Origin: Elysia chlorotica
Lineage: Eukaryota; Mollusca; Gastropoda; Plakobranchidae
NCBI GenBank assembly: GCA_003991915.1
Contig: RQTK01000995.1
Location: 119,221-183,220, forward strand
DNA: 64,000 nt
Direction: 5' to 3'
The notes beneath the pieces were generated by a model. That model worked only from the letters and a program-made list of their open reading frames with translations. It was not told where the DNA came from and did no database searches. Shown here in pieces: positions 1 through 11,142 of the stretch; within the stretch, counting starts at the first letter, position 1, and the number at the start of each line of letters is the position of its first letter. Both the position numbers and the translations under genes were made by a program.

Positions 1-634
1 TATATATCCATCGAAATAAACTCAATAACATAACTATATATGAAGATATGTCTACCAACAAATAATTTACCGTAAGATAACGATTTCCGATCTATATATA
101 AACAGTGACAGTATTTCATCCATCGGACTGGAGTCATTAGCGATATTTGATTAAACATCTTCAACCTCACACTTGGTATGCATATGTGTATACTAACTAT
201 AAATCCACAATCGCAAACAATCCATCTAAATAACATACACGAAACGTAGAGATGAGTATCTCTCTATTTTTATACAAAGAGTCGGCGTATTGACATATTC
301 AATATTTGCGTTTTTCCGTGTACGAAAATACACATGATGTGTGTTTTTGAACAAAGTAGTAAATTGCTGTACTATTTAACCATATCCATTGTGATACCCG
401 ACGAAATATTGATTTGCGTTATTGTTATACCAGATAAAATGTGATATCCCATGTAATGTTTGTCTGTGGTATGGTTATACTAGATCAAATTTATCAGTAT
501 TGATTCGGATTCTGAAGTCTTTTCCCTCTTACAATTTTTGACACATGTTTTGTTTTTCTTTTTATTTAGTCTGTTAGATTTATCACCGTGCATTACTTCA
601 ATGTATATTCATCCTAAGGCATCAGCGCAATAAC
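1..634. other. AT-rich DNA, nothing recognised
   Basis: No SINE, long tandem repeat or credible exon is visible. The longest open frames are short and have no coding character. Confidence 0.5.
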
Positions 635-690
635 ATTCTAATATTGCCATTACTGTGCTAACGTGCCGTAAAAAGCAGCAACAACTTGCT
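635..690 (+). mobile_element. Tail fragment of a second SINE-like family (tail B)
   Basis: The segment around GCTAACGTGCCGTAAAAAG matches stretches near 7909, 17580 and 36260. All share the block CGTTACCGTGCTGACGTGCC followed by TAAAA. This tail differs from the main SINE tail, so it probably marks another retroposon family. Only the 3' part can be identified here and it is diverged. Confidence 0.4.
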
Positions 691-818
691 GTAATATCTA
701 CATTATAAAGTCTTCAAAAACAAACAACAACAACAAATGTGTGTTCCTCAAATGTAAGCCCATAGACGACATTAAAAGAAGCCGGACACAATCCCTTTCA
801 ATTTTCCTGCATGAAACT

Positions 819-1043
819 GTAGCCCTGTGGTAGAACATGGGTTTCCGACGCAGGAGGTCTGTGGTTCAAGTCCCGCTCTGACCAGTTCGTACCTTACTGG
901 TGTTGTTGGTATCAGTCTATTGTAATCGGCTGATATGAACTTGTGGTATCGCTGCACTGTGTCTGTGTTGCAGCACGTAAACATGCCAGATGTTAGTCTT
1001 AGGGCCAGTCCACAATATAGCCTATAAACAACAACAACAGCAA
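819..1043 (+). mobile_element. tRNA-derived SINE, head type I, diverged
   Basis: The element starts with a tRNA-like head (GTAGCCCTGTGGTAGAAC, then GGTTTCCGACGC and the B-box-like GGTTCAAGTCC). The shared core follows in diverged form (ATCGGCTGATATGAAC, CTGTGTTGCAGCACG), then the 3' block AGTCCACAATATAGCCTATA. The usual end GTTGGACGTTAAACC is missing and an (AAC)n run takes its place. High divergence points to an old copy. Confidence 0.75.
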
Positions 1044-1084
1044 CTTTTAAAAGTCCGTGCTTGAGACGTTAGTAAGAGTAGTGC

Positions 1085-1215
1085 CAAAGAGTGTGAAGTG
1101 ATGAGAGGTTTCACAGGAAGGATATTATTCAAGATAAATACCTTCTTTAAACATTAGCAAAAACTATATTTGAACGTTGCTAAACCGCTTTAATTACAAT
1201 ACAGAAATAGAGTGA
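1085..1215 (+). repeat. Dispersed repeat Rep-A, partial copy
   Basis: It shares AGTGTGAA, GAGAGGTTTCAC, GGAAGGAT, CCTTCTTTAAA and TTAGCAAAAAC in order with 42965-43455, and in reverse orientation with 5905-6415 and 59405-60015. No coding capacity or terminal inverted repeat is recognised, so the class is unknown. A non-autonomous transposon is one possibility. Confidence 0.45.
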
Positions 1216-1379
1216 GAAAGCGTTACGCTAGATCCCGATATCTAAAGCAACCTAAGTTCTTTTTGTTAAAAATATTAATAAAACAATGTAATCTAGTCTC
1301 TGGTAGGGCAATTAATAAAAAAAAGGAATCCCTTTAACCAGACAAATTTTTGCAAGTGACGGCGGCTAGAGTTACGTCG

Positions 1380-1612
1380 AGTTGGTTTAACGCCCCATTT
1401 CAGCACTGTATATGCTACATTGTGTACGGGCACAAGACTGACGTCTGACAATTGTGTGTGCTGTCATACACGAGACAGAGCGGGGAAACCCTGACTGCAG
1501 TCTCAGCCGATCACATGAAACTGACACCAAACCAACCAACCGGGGGCGAAATCACCAGGGCTCGAACCACGGTGCGTCCAAAGACGATGTTCTACCCCAG
1601 GGCTACAGCGCC
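1380..1612 (-). mobile_element. tRNA-derived SINE, head type I
   Basis: Read on the minus strand, the tRNA-like head (GGCGCTGTAGCCCTGGGGTA) comes first, then the B-box-like GGTTCGAGCCC, the core (GTGATCGGCTGAGACTG), the block CTCGTGTATGACAGCACAC and the tail ending GGCGTTAAACCAAC. All modules are in the normal order, so this is a near full-length but diverged copy. No clear TSD was found. Confidence 0.8.
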
Positions 1613-2178
1613 ATGCGACGGATAGACACAAATCTCACAATTAGGGACGGGTTTTTTTTTTTGTATTATACGCTTCGCGTTATGTAGCTTGTTATAAATA
1701 TTGACCAAGGGTTCTAAAAATCTAAAAAAAAAAGGCAGGGTCGCTTGAATGTTCAAAATGCGCAGCTCGATGCGCACTTATCGTATTAAGCTGAAAATAC
1801 AAGAGTAGGCAATTTGGAAATACATTACTATTATGTATCAAGAGACAAAATCTATATCTTTCTACGGTTTTTACGATACTGATATTAAACTTTTTGCACT
1901 CAGACGAAATCTTTTCAAACATAAAAAAATGCTTTTCCCAATTCGCAATCATTTTTAATATCGAATTTCCTATGGGTTTTGCGAAATTACGAACACGTCT
2001 TCGCTTTTACTGAAGTTTTCACACAGAAGAGCTGTCTCTGAACGTGTGTATTTTTTTACTGCTGTCTTTTGGGACTACAGTTGTGTCTGATTCTAGAAAC
2101 TCTGCGACTAAAATCTCGACTTGCGTCTCACAGGAGCTGACTATTAATTTGTTAGGTTTTTTTTTTACTGCTGAGACT

Positions 2179-2303
<125 letters not shown>

Positions 2304-2594
2304 TGGGGACACATTTTATCACAAACATTGCGATGCTTCCAAATAGTTTGGACATAGCAGAGGCATCGTCTCGATTGTGTTTTGTTATTTGTTCAATTTT
2401 TTTTTACTTTGCCTTCCTTAAAATAAAGTAGTGTTAAAACAAAAAACTCAAAATATCAAGACGTATATTGCACCTTTGCGTCGAAACTCACATTAAAATT
2501 TAACTATGCAACGGCTTTCCTGGAATGAAATGCGGCAATTTTAGTTTTATGTTGTAACTGGTATTACGTAAAAACATTTTGAGAGTCGAAAGTA

Positions 2595-2695
2595 CAACGT
2601 TGCAGTAACCTTTCGACTCGTCTTACAATGCGCATAAGAAGGCTTGCGACAAGTTGTAAGTTACCGCGACATTGTGCTTACGACCTTTTATTTAT
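2595..2695. repeat. Dispersed 'acgac-gtcgt' hairpin repeat, diverged copy
   Basis: The stretch AAGGCTTGCGACAAGTTGTA followed by AGTTACCGCGACATTGTG resembles 9320-9365, 46865-46950 and the array at 51784-52010. The common unit is a near-palindrome (TTACGACGAGTCGTAA) followed by GCTACCGTGGCGACG. Function and class are unknown. Confidence 0.4.
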
Positions 2696-2865
2696 TTTAT
2701 TTTATTTCATCTGATTCTATTGTATTTTTCGTCTTGACAACGACATTAGACGGTAACATGTTTGTGATGTTCCTGATCTATTTGACGTAAAATCAAAACG
2801 TCCAGACATTAGGTTGTTGTTTTTAATACATTTATTATAATTTCTTTTCTTGTTATTATTTTTTA

Positions 2866-2947
2866 GTTTTGTTTGTTGTTGTTGTTATTGTTGTTGTTGT
2901 TGTTGTTGTTTGTTGTTGTTTTGTTCGTTGTTGTTGTTCTTGTTTTT

Positions 2948-2982
<35 letters not shown>

Positions 2983-3051
2983 CTTGTAGTTGTTGTTGTT
3001 TTTGTTGTTCTTGTTGTTGTTATTGTTGTTGTTGTTGTTGTTGTTGATGAT
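2866..3051. repeat. (GTT)n-rich microsatellite
   Basis: An interrupted GTT/TTG trinucleotide tract produces the poly-Cys, poly-Val and poly-Thr frames seen here on both strands. None is a credible protein. Confidence 0.95.
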
Positions 3052-3114
3052 GTTGCTACATTACCTATCACACCCAATAATTATGTTATGCATTGTTATG
3101 CTTTTCTCTATTGC

Positions 3115-3830
3115 ATATTTTTCATTTTTGATGATTTAATTCGCCCTTTTTACTGGTATCTCGCAATGATCATGGCTAATAAAAATACTATACAAGAGCA
3201 TCGCTTTTCAGGTATCGCCATTTAAGATCAAAGTACTCGAAATCGCTTGTTGGCATAAACGGTTGTACCATGGTATCGATGTAACTGAATAGCAAAATAT
3301 ATTAACATCTTAAATGTATTTTCAAATTCTGTTTTAGCCTGATTCCAAGACAGACACTTCAACTTATTTTACTTGCAAAGCGGATACGAGTAATGTGCGT
3401 GTGTACTTTACTGTATCAATATTGGACATAGTTTCCAAATATGAAGATACATAACTATGAGCATCTCTCTAAAAGTATTTTTTAGCATAGCTCCTTAAAT
3501 AGTATTTTGCATATTTCGCAAGACTGTTTAAATGTTGAAAACGAGTCATACAAACACTTTGAATTACCCATAATTATCATGCATTAGATTAACCTGTGCG
3601 AATGCTAACAAGTATTGTCACGCCACAGTTTCCAGACAGACCCTCAAAATTCTTTTACGAGTAAGAGTGGCTGCGAGAGGCGTGTTTTACGTTAATGTGT
3701 TGGGCTTTGTTTTGGAACTGGAGAGCCTGCGGAATGAGGACACAGAACTATAACCATCTATCATAAAAAGGTATTTTTAACAAAGCCCTTCATAAATTAT
3801 AATGTTTTGAATATTTCGCAAAAGTGTTAA
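3115..3830. repeat. Segmental duplication, copy 1 (~720 bp)
   Basis: This block is repeated at 4898-5625 with the same order of motifs (ATGATCATGGCTAATAAAAA, GGTTGTACCATGGTATCGAT, CTTGCAAAGCGG, GCCCTTCATAAATTATAA). The offset is about 1784 bp. Small indels and substitutions show the duplication is not recent. It contains part of a degenerate ~290-bp tandem unit. Confidence 0.85.
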
Positions 3831-4330
3831 AATGATGGACAATTGTTCAAAAAACATCTTGTAACACACGTGGTTACCTTGTATGAGATTAACCAATGCG
3901 AATGCTAAAAAGTTTGTCCATGACCCGATTTTAGGAGAACCCTAGAAATTCTGTTACCAGTAAGAGTGGTTGAGAGTGGTACGTGGTTTACATCACTGTG
4001 GTAATGTCGGCCATTGTCCGATATAAAGAGGCAGTGTAATGGCAATGCCCCGATTCCAAGACCAACCATCCAAATTGTTTTAATAGTAAAAGTGGCTGAG
4101 AGATATACGGTTTTTGCTGTGTTAATATTAGACTTTGTTTCGATATTGAGAGCGTGCGAAATGGGAAAACAGAATAATAAAGACCTCTATAGCACTGTGG
4201 GTTTTTATTTGAATCTTTTAGACAGTGTTTGGCGCATTTTAAAAAAATTTTTGTTAAGGTTGTGAAGTATACCATTATCTTGATTCACACATAATTATCT
4301 TTATCAGATGAAGTAATGGGTTTTAAATTG
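3340..4330. repeat. Degenerate ~290-bp tandem repeat field
   Basis: A unit starting GATTCCAAGACAGACAC or similar, followed by GTAAGAGTGGCTG, TTGGACATAGTTTC-like and AGAGCCTGCGGAATGA-like motifs, then ATTTCGCAAGACTGTT-like and ATTAACCTGTGCGAATGCTA, recurs three to four times with strong divergence. Later units are the most decayed. It looks like an old local satellite. Confidence 0.6.
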
Positions 4331-4458
4331 CTACTTAGTTGGTACTCTTTGGCAAATATTTAAAATATTTCTTGAGAATATGAATACACAAACGCGAAAC
4401 ATTGTTTAACGAGTACTTTGAGTTTTAAATGCGTCTAAACAGCTGCAAACTTTGCTTT

Positions 4459-4459
<1 letters not shown>

Positions 4460-4533
<74 letters not shown>
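4460..4533. repeat. (TC)n microsatellite
   Basis: About 74 bp of uninterrupted TC dinucleotide. Confidence 0.97.
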
Positions 4534-4537
<4 letters not shown>

Positions 4538-4897
4538 CAAAAACGTTGACAAAACAAAAGTTAAAAACAACATGTTAATCAATGCTTGTTGCACAACGAT
4601 TATCAATATTTGTTCCCTGAATTATCCTGTAAGGATATAATAACAAAAGATTCACACCTCAGAGCAGTTTGGAAACGTTTTGTGGACGCTCTCAGATATA
4701 TTTGTTACACACCCAGAATAGTCATTTTTGAGGGTCGGGTAAAACGATTTTTAATAATATTAAAACAATCGTACATTAAATGCCCGTTGAAAGGTAACAA
4801 TCATAACACATTTTACTGAGTCTAGCATGAAGACAAGACGCGGGAGCAAAAAAAAAAGAAGAAAAAAACAAACAAAAAACCCAGCACTCCTTAACGC

Positions 4898-5625
4898 ATG
4901 TTTTCCATTTTTGATGATTTAATTCGTCCCTTATTACCGGTATCTCGCCCTGATCATGGCTAATAAAAATACTATACAAGAGCATCGATTTTCAGGTATC
5001 GACATTTAAGAGGAAAGTACTCGAAATCGCTTGTTGGCATGAACGGTTGTACCATGGTATCGATGTATCTGAATAGCAAAATATCTTAACATCTTAAATA
5101 TATTTTCAAATTTTGTTTATAACCTGATTCCAAGACAGACACTTCAACTTATTTTACTTGCAAAGCGGTTACGAGCAATGTGCGTGTGTACTTTACTGTA
5201 TCAATATTGGACATAGTTTCCAAATCGACAGCCAGAGAAATGAAGATACATAACTATGAGCATCTCTCTAAAAAGTATTTTTTTGCATAGCTCCTTAAAT
5301 AGTCTTTTGCATATTTCGCAAGACTGTTTAAATGTTGAAAACGAGTTATGCAAACAACTTGAATTACCCATAATTACCATGCATTAGATTAACCTGTGCG
5401 CATGATGATAAGTGTAGTCACGCCATGATTTCCAGACAGACCCTCCTAATTCTTGTACGAGTAAGAGTGGCTGCGAGAGGCGTGTTTTACGTTAATGTGT
5501 TGATGTTGGGCTTTGTTTCAAACTGGAGAGCCTGCGGAATGAAATATAACCATCTATCATAAAAAGGTATTTTTAACAAAGCCCTTCATAAATTATAACC
5601 TTTTGAATATTTCGCAAAAGTGATA
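4898..5625. repeat. Segmental duplication, copy 2 (~730 bp)
   Basis: This is the partner of 3115-3830. It keeps a short segment (ATCGACAGCCAGAGAAATGA) that copy 1 lacks, and loses ACACAG near its 3' end. The (TC)n tract and the degenerate repeat field lie between the two copies. Confidence 0.85.
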
Positions 5626-5904
5626 TTTTCAATTTTAGTATTAATAAGTATTATTAAACCAGTTTAATGAGCGTTACTTTACGCATAACATTATGGAGAT
5701 GACACATAGATGGGAACAGTATAATCGATCTACATATTTAGGCTTTTAACTGCTTCAATTTTGAAGCAACTTAATTTGCTCGCCCCGTTTATCTAAGTGC
5801 AAAAAGAACATTCGTTGTTTCCAGCAAACGGGAGGAGAGGCAGGTTGATTATTAACAGGCATTAAACCGAGAGAAGTTTTACTATAATAGATCACGTTTT
5901 TTTT

Positions 5905-6175
5905 CTACGAGGAGCTAGCAAAACGCGTACCCGCTTATTTTCTTTATTGGACTTAAGGCGATTGAACAATGATCGAGTTTTTACTATGGTTTCAAGACAG
6001 AAATAACCACTCTAATTATCTTAAGCCGTAGAAGCAAAACCCTAGCCGCAAAACATCGCACTATTTTACACTTTCTGGTAAAACTACATAGGTTGATGGA
6101 AGGATGCTATTCCATGCTACAATTGCCTCAGACAGTAAAACCGGAGACTATAAATTTATTGAGAGGTTTTTAATG
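5905..6175 (-). repeat. Dispersed repeat Rep-A, tandem copy 1
   Basis: On the plus strand it reads GAGCTAGCAAAACGCGTACC, then GGCGATTGAACAATG, AATTATCTTAAGCCGTAGAA, CGCAAAACATCGCACTATTT and TGGTAAAACTACATAGGTTG. The whole block recurs at once in 6176-6415 with good conservation, giving a head-to-tail pair about 270 bp apart. Related copies lie at 1085, 42965 and 59405. Confidence 0.75.
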
Positions 6176-6415
6176 CACGAGCTAGCGTGACGCGTGCCCT
6201 CTTTTTTTCTCTATTGAAATTAGGGCGATTGAACAATGTTCGAGTTTTTACTAAGGTTGTTTAACAGAAACAACCGCTCTAATTATCTTAAGCCGTAGAA
6301 GCAAAACCCTAGCCGCAAAACATCGCACTATTTCACACTCTGGTAAAACTACAGAGGTTGATTGAAGGATGTTGTTCCGTGCTACAATTGCCTCCTAGTA
6401 TGACGTTCAACACAT
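6176..6415 (-). repeat. Dispersed repeat Rep-A, tandem copy 2
   Basis: Second unit of the pair. It begins GAGCTAGCGTGACGCGTGCC and carries TATTTCACACTCTGGTAAAA, which links it to the copies at 43000 and 59740. No open frame longer than a few dozen codons is present. Confidence 0.75.
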
Positions 6416-6652
6416 TGGCCAGCAAGCAGTAATCTGAAATGAAGAGCATACATATGTTGATTATTCGTAATATATTTTGAACCCTTCAAAACATATTGGA
6501 ACGAAATTTTTAAATGAGCAGCTGAAAAAGTTAGAACAAAATAAGGAGTACAAAAATTGTATTCACTTGTTTGGTTTTATGCACTAATGTAAGGGTGGAA
6601 AAATTATTCAATTTAGCCCCTAATTTCCATAACGGACTGCTCTTATTATCAG

Positions 6653-6854
6653 TCCTTTCAAAACGCTGTTTGCTCCACATATCTATGAAAAGAGTGCATT
6701 TCCCAGCACTAACTGTAACTACCTTATGGAATCAGGATATGGATCTGTAAAAATGCTACACCCAGACGCAAGAAAATGGCGAATTGAGCCTTATGTGAAA
6801 TCGTTTTCGGGCTCCTTTAAGTCTCCTGTATATTATTTGGTTGATATCGTTTAA
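6653..6854 (+). CDS. Weak exon candidate, unknown protein
   Basis: After the possible splice acceptor TTATTATCAG, a frame starting with one partial-codon base stays open for 66 codons to a TAA at 6852. It includes the stretch YGSVKMLHPDARKWRIEPY. The residue mix is protein-like, and a possible donor (CCT|GTATAT) lies at 6828. I recognise no domain, and open frames of this length also arise by chance in 64 kb. Treat it only as a lead. Confidence 0.2.
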
Positions 6855-6859
6855 TTGGT

Positions 6860-7640
6860 TTCTCCCTTTTCTTTCAAACTTTAAATCTACAAAACTCGAG
6901 AGGTCCCTAGATCAATAGGCTATACATATAATTGTCCAACTTTGTTTTGAACTTGTACAACCATCGTGGTATAACAGTCGCGCGATTTAGATCTTAACTT
7001 TATAGTCCGAACTAATTTTAAGTTGTATACATGTACTTATGATGACATTAAATAATCCTGTCAGGGCATAATTGGAAAAGGATTACCTTTCACCTAATTA
7101 TATATGCAAATTAAAATTTGCATTTCAAACGTTAATTCAATCTGTTTATATAATTTTTTTTCAGATTATTTTGGTTTCAATTTGTTAGTACACATTATTA
7201 TCGCATTAATATTTAAATAAGTATTTTTTTTCTCGCAAGTGTTGCCCTTTTTAGTTCAGGTGAGCAGAAAATAATGTCATAACTTTTCTCGCGTTCTGTT
7301 TAATGACATGCATGACACAATGTACTAGTCATCATGTATGCGCCCATGTAAGTGAAGGTGGAAAGGTAGATAGGGTTTATTTGATAAAAAGAAGGCGAAC
7401 AGAAAACACTTATTATCTCCTATAAAAAGGAAGCCAATACATAGCTCAATACTAAAGTGCGACCTTGATTTTGTTTTTGTTGTGTTCAGCTATTATTCAT
7501 GGTGTACATAACTATGTCTAATGTACTTTTATCGTTCTGTTGCTTCAAAATATTTTAAAGAAAACTTGTTCTTTTGAGTTAAAACAATAACCACTGACTC
7601 GGACTTCAAGCATGTATATATTTTTATCAGCACAAATGTC
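6860..7640. other. AT-rich DNA, nothing recognised
   Basis: No SINE module, tandem repeat above noise or exon-like segment was seen. Confidence 0.5.
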
Positions 7641-7650
7641 AGCCCAGAGA

Positions 7651-7830
7651 AATGCATAGGTGGTAGAACGTTAGTTTTCCAATCGTAAACACCCGTTTTG
7701 AAACCCGCGATTGGTCAAAAAACGTATTTTTCCAATTTTGGGACTTACTGGTTGGATCGTTTTCATTATAATGTGACCGGCTGAGAAAGGAGTCCACGTA
7801 TCCAGCAATGTCTCTATGAGTTTAAACCCC
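7651..7830 (+). mobile_element. SINE, head type II, 3' incomplete
   Basis: A tRNA-like head of the second type (GGTGGTAGAACGTTAG, TTTTCCAATCG, TTTTGAAACCCGC) is followed by a linker ending TTTTTCCAATTTTGGGACTT. The shared core starts with ATAATGTGACCGGCTGAGAA. The sequence leaves the SINE pattern near 7815, so the 3' tail is lost. Confidence 0.7.
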
Positions 7831-7908
7831 TTCTCCTTCCTTCGGTACAAAATCACTTATTCAGTGAACGAAGAGTAAGGAAGGTTGACAATGGACGTTT
7901 TCTGTTTG

Positions 7909-7965
7909 CACAATTATGCCGTTACCGTGCTGACTTGCCGTAAAAACAAACTCACTCAGACCTTT
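7909..7965 (+). mobile_element. Tail fragment of SINE-like family B
   Basis: ATGCCGTTACCGTGCTGACT, then GCCGTAAAAACAAACTCACTC, matches the reverse complement of 17578-17640 and 36258-36337. The run CTCACTC is the likely 3' end. Confidence 0.6.
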
Positions 7966-8027
7966 GTTACCTTGCTGCTTAATACTTTCGGTTATATATA
8001 TATATATATGTGGTTATATATTATCCA

Positions 8028-8106
8028 GCTGCATTCTGCCAGGTCTTGCGTTGTAGGCGACTTGACCATCGTGCCGATACCTTCGAAATGCGACCCCGAG
8101 GGAGCA
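8028..8106. other. Short GC-rich patch of unknown nature
   Basis: This roughly 80-bp patch is clearly richer in GC than its surroundings. The plus strand is open to a TAA and ends GDLTIVPIPSKCDPEGA. It follows ATATTATCCAG, a possible acceptor. It could be a small terminal exon or part of an unknown repeat; the evidence does not decide. Confidence 0.2.
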
Positions 8107-8494
8107 TAATGCTATGCTAAATTAATTTAAATTTTTATCAGGTCTAGAGTATCTCATTCTGCTTAGTGCAGTTTTAAACACGCGGGTGTTACAATAAAAA
8201 CCATGTTGTTTAACAACTTCTAAAGTATGTGGCGAAAAAACACCAAATTAACTACGGTTCATAAATAAATACAGTACTTAAACCGAGTAAATAACATGCC
8301 AACTGGAATGTTTCCAACATGCCATTTAGGTAAAGTCTTATAAACTAACCAAATAGTAATGAAACTTCTTCCGTTCTGGCCTTCGAGATAACAATATACA
8401 ATTACCTCCAAAAGTCTTATAACGTTATCATCTTAAAGTAATTTCTTGCCATATTACCATTTTAAATTGCCTTGTTTAGATAGGTCTGTATATA

Positions 8495-8820
8495 ATACAT
8501 TCGCATTATTTCTGAACGCCGGCTATCATTAATCTTAAGAACATTAATTTTAGACCCGTAAATACATTCGCAAGATTTCTCACCACCGTCTATCATTTGA
8601 TATCTAAAGAATGTTTTAGAGGCGTTAGTACATTGGCAAGATTTCTCACCACCGACTATCATTTGATATCTAAAGAATGTTTTAGACGCGTTAGTACATT
8701 GGCAATATTTCTCACCACCGACTATCATTTGATATCTAAAGAATGTTTTAGACGCGTTAGTACATTGGCAATATTTCTAACCGCCGACTATTATTCGGTA
8801 TATAAAGACCTTTTAGAGGT
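8495..8820. repeat. 66-bp minisatellite, about 5 copies
   Basis: The unit contains GTTAGTACATTGGCAAGATT, CTCACCACCGACTATC and ATTTGATATCTAAAGAATG. The middle three copies are nearly identical and both outer copies are decayed. Because 66 is a multiple of three, frames on both strands stay open across it with a 22-residue period, which gives false ORFs. Confidence 0.9.
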
Positions 8821-9037
8821 GTCAACTCGTAAACCGTTCAGAACAGAATCAGGAATTTACCTATTACCATCTCTCTCTCGGCGCCTGATAATCAGTTTTA
8901 TCTGATTGATGTGTCTAACCTTGGAAAACCATCTCACAATTATCATAATCATAACCCGCCCTGTTATTTGGCTGACCACGCTAGGGTTATAAAAATTCAT
9001 TAAGATACAAATCTATTACCTTTGATATTTCCTACAG

Positions 9038-9138
9038 GCTCTCGTAGTGACAGCCTAATGGGGTTTTTCACACCTGTGGGACAGTCTGATTCACTTAATA
9101 AAGCGCTTGGCGGTAACAGCTCTGGTGTAGACGTCTAG
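9038..9138 (+). CDS. Weak terminal-exon candidate
   Basis: A good acceptor (TTTGATATTTCCTACAG) is followed by a two-base partial codon and 32 open codons ending in TAG at 9136-9138. The end reads NKALGGNSSGVDV, and a C-terminal VDV could in principle be a PDZ ligand. GC content is clearly above that of the flanks. No domain is recognised, the reverse strand is also partly open, and chance cannot be excluded. Confidence 0.22.
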
Positions 9139-9299
9139 ATGTCGAGATGTAGATATCTCTATCAGCTGTTGGCTTCACAAACACTTGGTCCAGGCACCAC
9201 CCTAGTCTGACCGTTGGAGTGATGGGTCAGGTGGTTGCCCGCACGACTGTTAAACTCCAATATCTAGGGTAGAATGTTTAAACAACACACAGACTACGC

Positions 9300-9400
9300 C
9301 TCGTCGCACCAATAGAAGAATAAGAAGGCTTACGACGAGACGTAAGCTACGTCATGCTTGTACGTTCTTCCTCTAGTGTTGTAAGCATGAAGATGAAAAA
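9300..9400. repeat. Dispersed 'acgac-gtcgt' hairpin repeat
   Basis: GAAGGCTTACGACGAGACGT followed by AAGCTACGTCATGCTTGTAC matches the unit seen at 2617, 46865 and in the 51784 array. Confidence 0.5.
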
Positions 9401-9920
9401 ATATCTCGGAGTTCCATTTTTAAAGTTTATTACACGTTGAACCGAAAGTCTAAATCTAAGATCTCCTTGTACTTAGTACCTTAGCGTATTCTAATGAAAA
9501 CGGATCTATAGAACAGACCAACGCCGATCTTGCGATTACCGAGCCCGTAGCAAAAACACAGACGCTAGGTAAGTGAATATTCACCGGAGTTTACCATAGC
9601 TCTAGCCTAGAATTACAGAGCCATGTATGCGTTCACACAACCCCATTCCCTAGTGGGTTTCATTACGCCACCCATTAACGATGTGTTGATCGCGAAGCAT
9701 AAAGTCGCCCCTGGGAACGTTCAGACTAGCGAGTCCCGAGATAACTAGTGGATGGGTCCCACGGGAAAAGTCCCCATTAACTCCATTCCATCCTCGCGGT
9801 GAGATTGATGAGCTAAGAGGAATAACACCATAACAGAGTGAGCAGTTTGCATTATACCCGTCTTGCTCACGATGTGAAAGCGATCTTTTATTGAGCCGAT
9901 GTATGTGGCCGTTGATTTGT

Positions 9921-10330
9921 GGGGGGCGCCTTGGTCCAGGGGTAGAACATCGGCTTCCGACGCAAAAGGTCCCGAGTTCGAAACCTGACAGTTGCAATCC
10001 CTACTGGTTGGGTCGGTGTCAGTAAAAAAAAAAAGGCTGAGAAAAGAGTCATGGTAAACCCGCCCTGTCTAGTGTGTGACAGCAAATAAAATTGTCAGAC
10101 GTCAGTCTTAGGGAACCGTCCACAATATAGACTATATAGTGCTGATGTTGGACGTTAAACCAACACAACATATAATGTGACCGGCTGAGACAGGAGTCAT
10201 GGTATCCTCGCCCTGTCTCGTGTGTGGCAGCACATAAATTGTCAGACGTCCGTCTTGGGGCCCGTCCACAATATAGACTATATAGTGCTGCTGTTGGACG
10301 TTAAACCAACCCAACCCAAACCCAAACCCA
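9921..10330 (+). mobile_element. Dimeric SINE: full unit plus a second core and tail
   Basis: A type I tRNA head (A-box-like TGGTCCAGGGG, B-box-like GAGTTCGAAACC) is followed by core and tail ending GTTGGACGTTAAACCAACAC. A second headless core and tail follow at once (from ATAATGTGACCGGCTGAGAC), ending in (CCCAAA)n. The whole 410 bp is flanked by one TSD, GCCGTTGATTTGT, at 9908-9920 and 10331-10343. That supports a single insertion of a dimer with a ~148-bp period. In the first unit an A11 run replaces part of the core. Confidence 0.85.
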
Positions 10331-10344
10331 GCCGTTGATTTGTA

Positions 10345-11142
10345 CACACTTTGAGGATACAATGATAGAATAATGCATATACAATACAATATCATGTTAC
10401 GCATATACAATTTGAAATGTGAAGTCAAACAATAGAGATAAACAGTTCCATACATTTACACAAGTACATAAACTGAACGGTCTATAGCACTACAGTTTTA
10501 AATAAAAAGCTTTTAAACACTATTCGTTTGTTAACATTCGGTTTGTTTGTTTGTTTGTTTATATGAGAACAATATCATAATTATTATGAAGGAAGCCGAT
10601 GCTTTTTTGTACTAAACACGCCTCCTTGAAATGATATTGATAATAACGTTAGCTCCTCTGTAGAAAAAGACAAACAAAAAAAAAACAAAAAGAAAATTAA
10701 AAATTTTGCGGAAAGTGGCTTTCAATTTCAGATGGACTTTGAATCCAATTTTTGACATACTTTTTCCATTGAATTGCTTAAGCACAAACAAATCACTAAA
10801 AGACACCAAACACAAAGGAAAATAATAACTGTGTCTAAAAAAGACAGAATTTGGTATTGTCACCAAATCGGTAATTCCAATCTCAATTAAATACACAATA
10901 ATTTGTTTTAATTTCAATTGACATTTTCAACCGTTACACAATTATAAAAATGTGTTCAATTACAATTAAATTCATCGCGGTTATCCAAAACACAACACTC
11001 ATCAAAAAGACAAGAGAATTGTCTTTTGTCATCAAACAATTATTAATTCTCCTCATGTGTTCCCTCAAAAAATATAATAACAATTATTATTTTGTAGAGC
11101 GCGAACCACAACCACTAATTTAAAACCGTGGCAAATGCAAGC
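10345..11142. other. AT-rich DNA, nothing recognised
   Basis: The sequence is low in GC with A-rich stretches such as 10675-10705. No repeat family or exon was identified. Confidence 0.5.
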
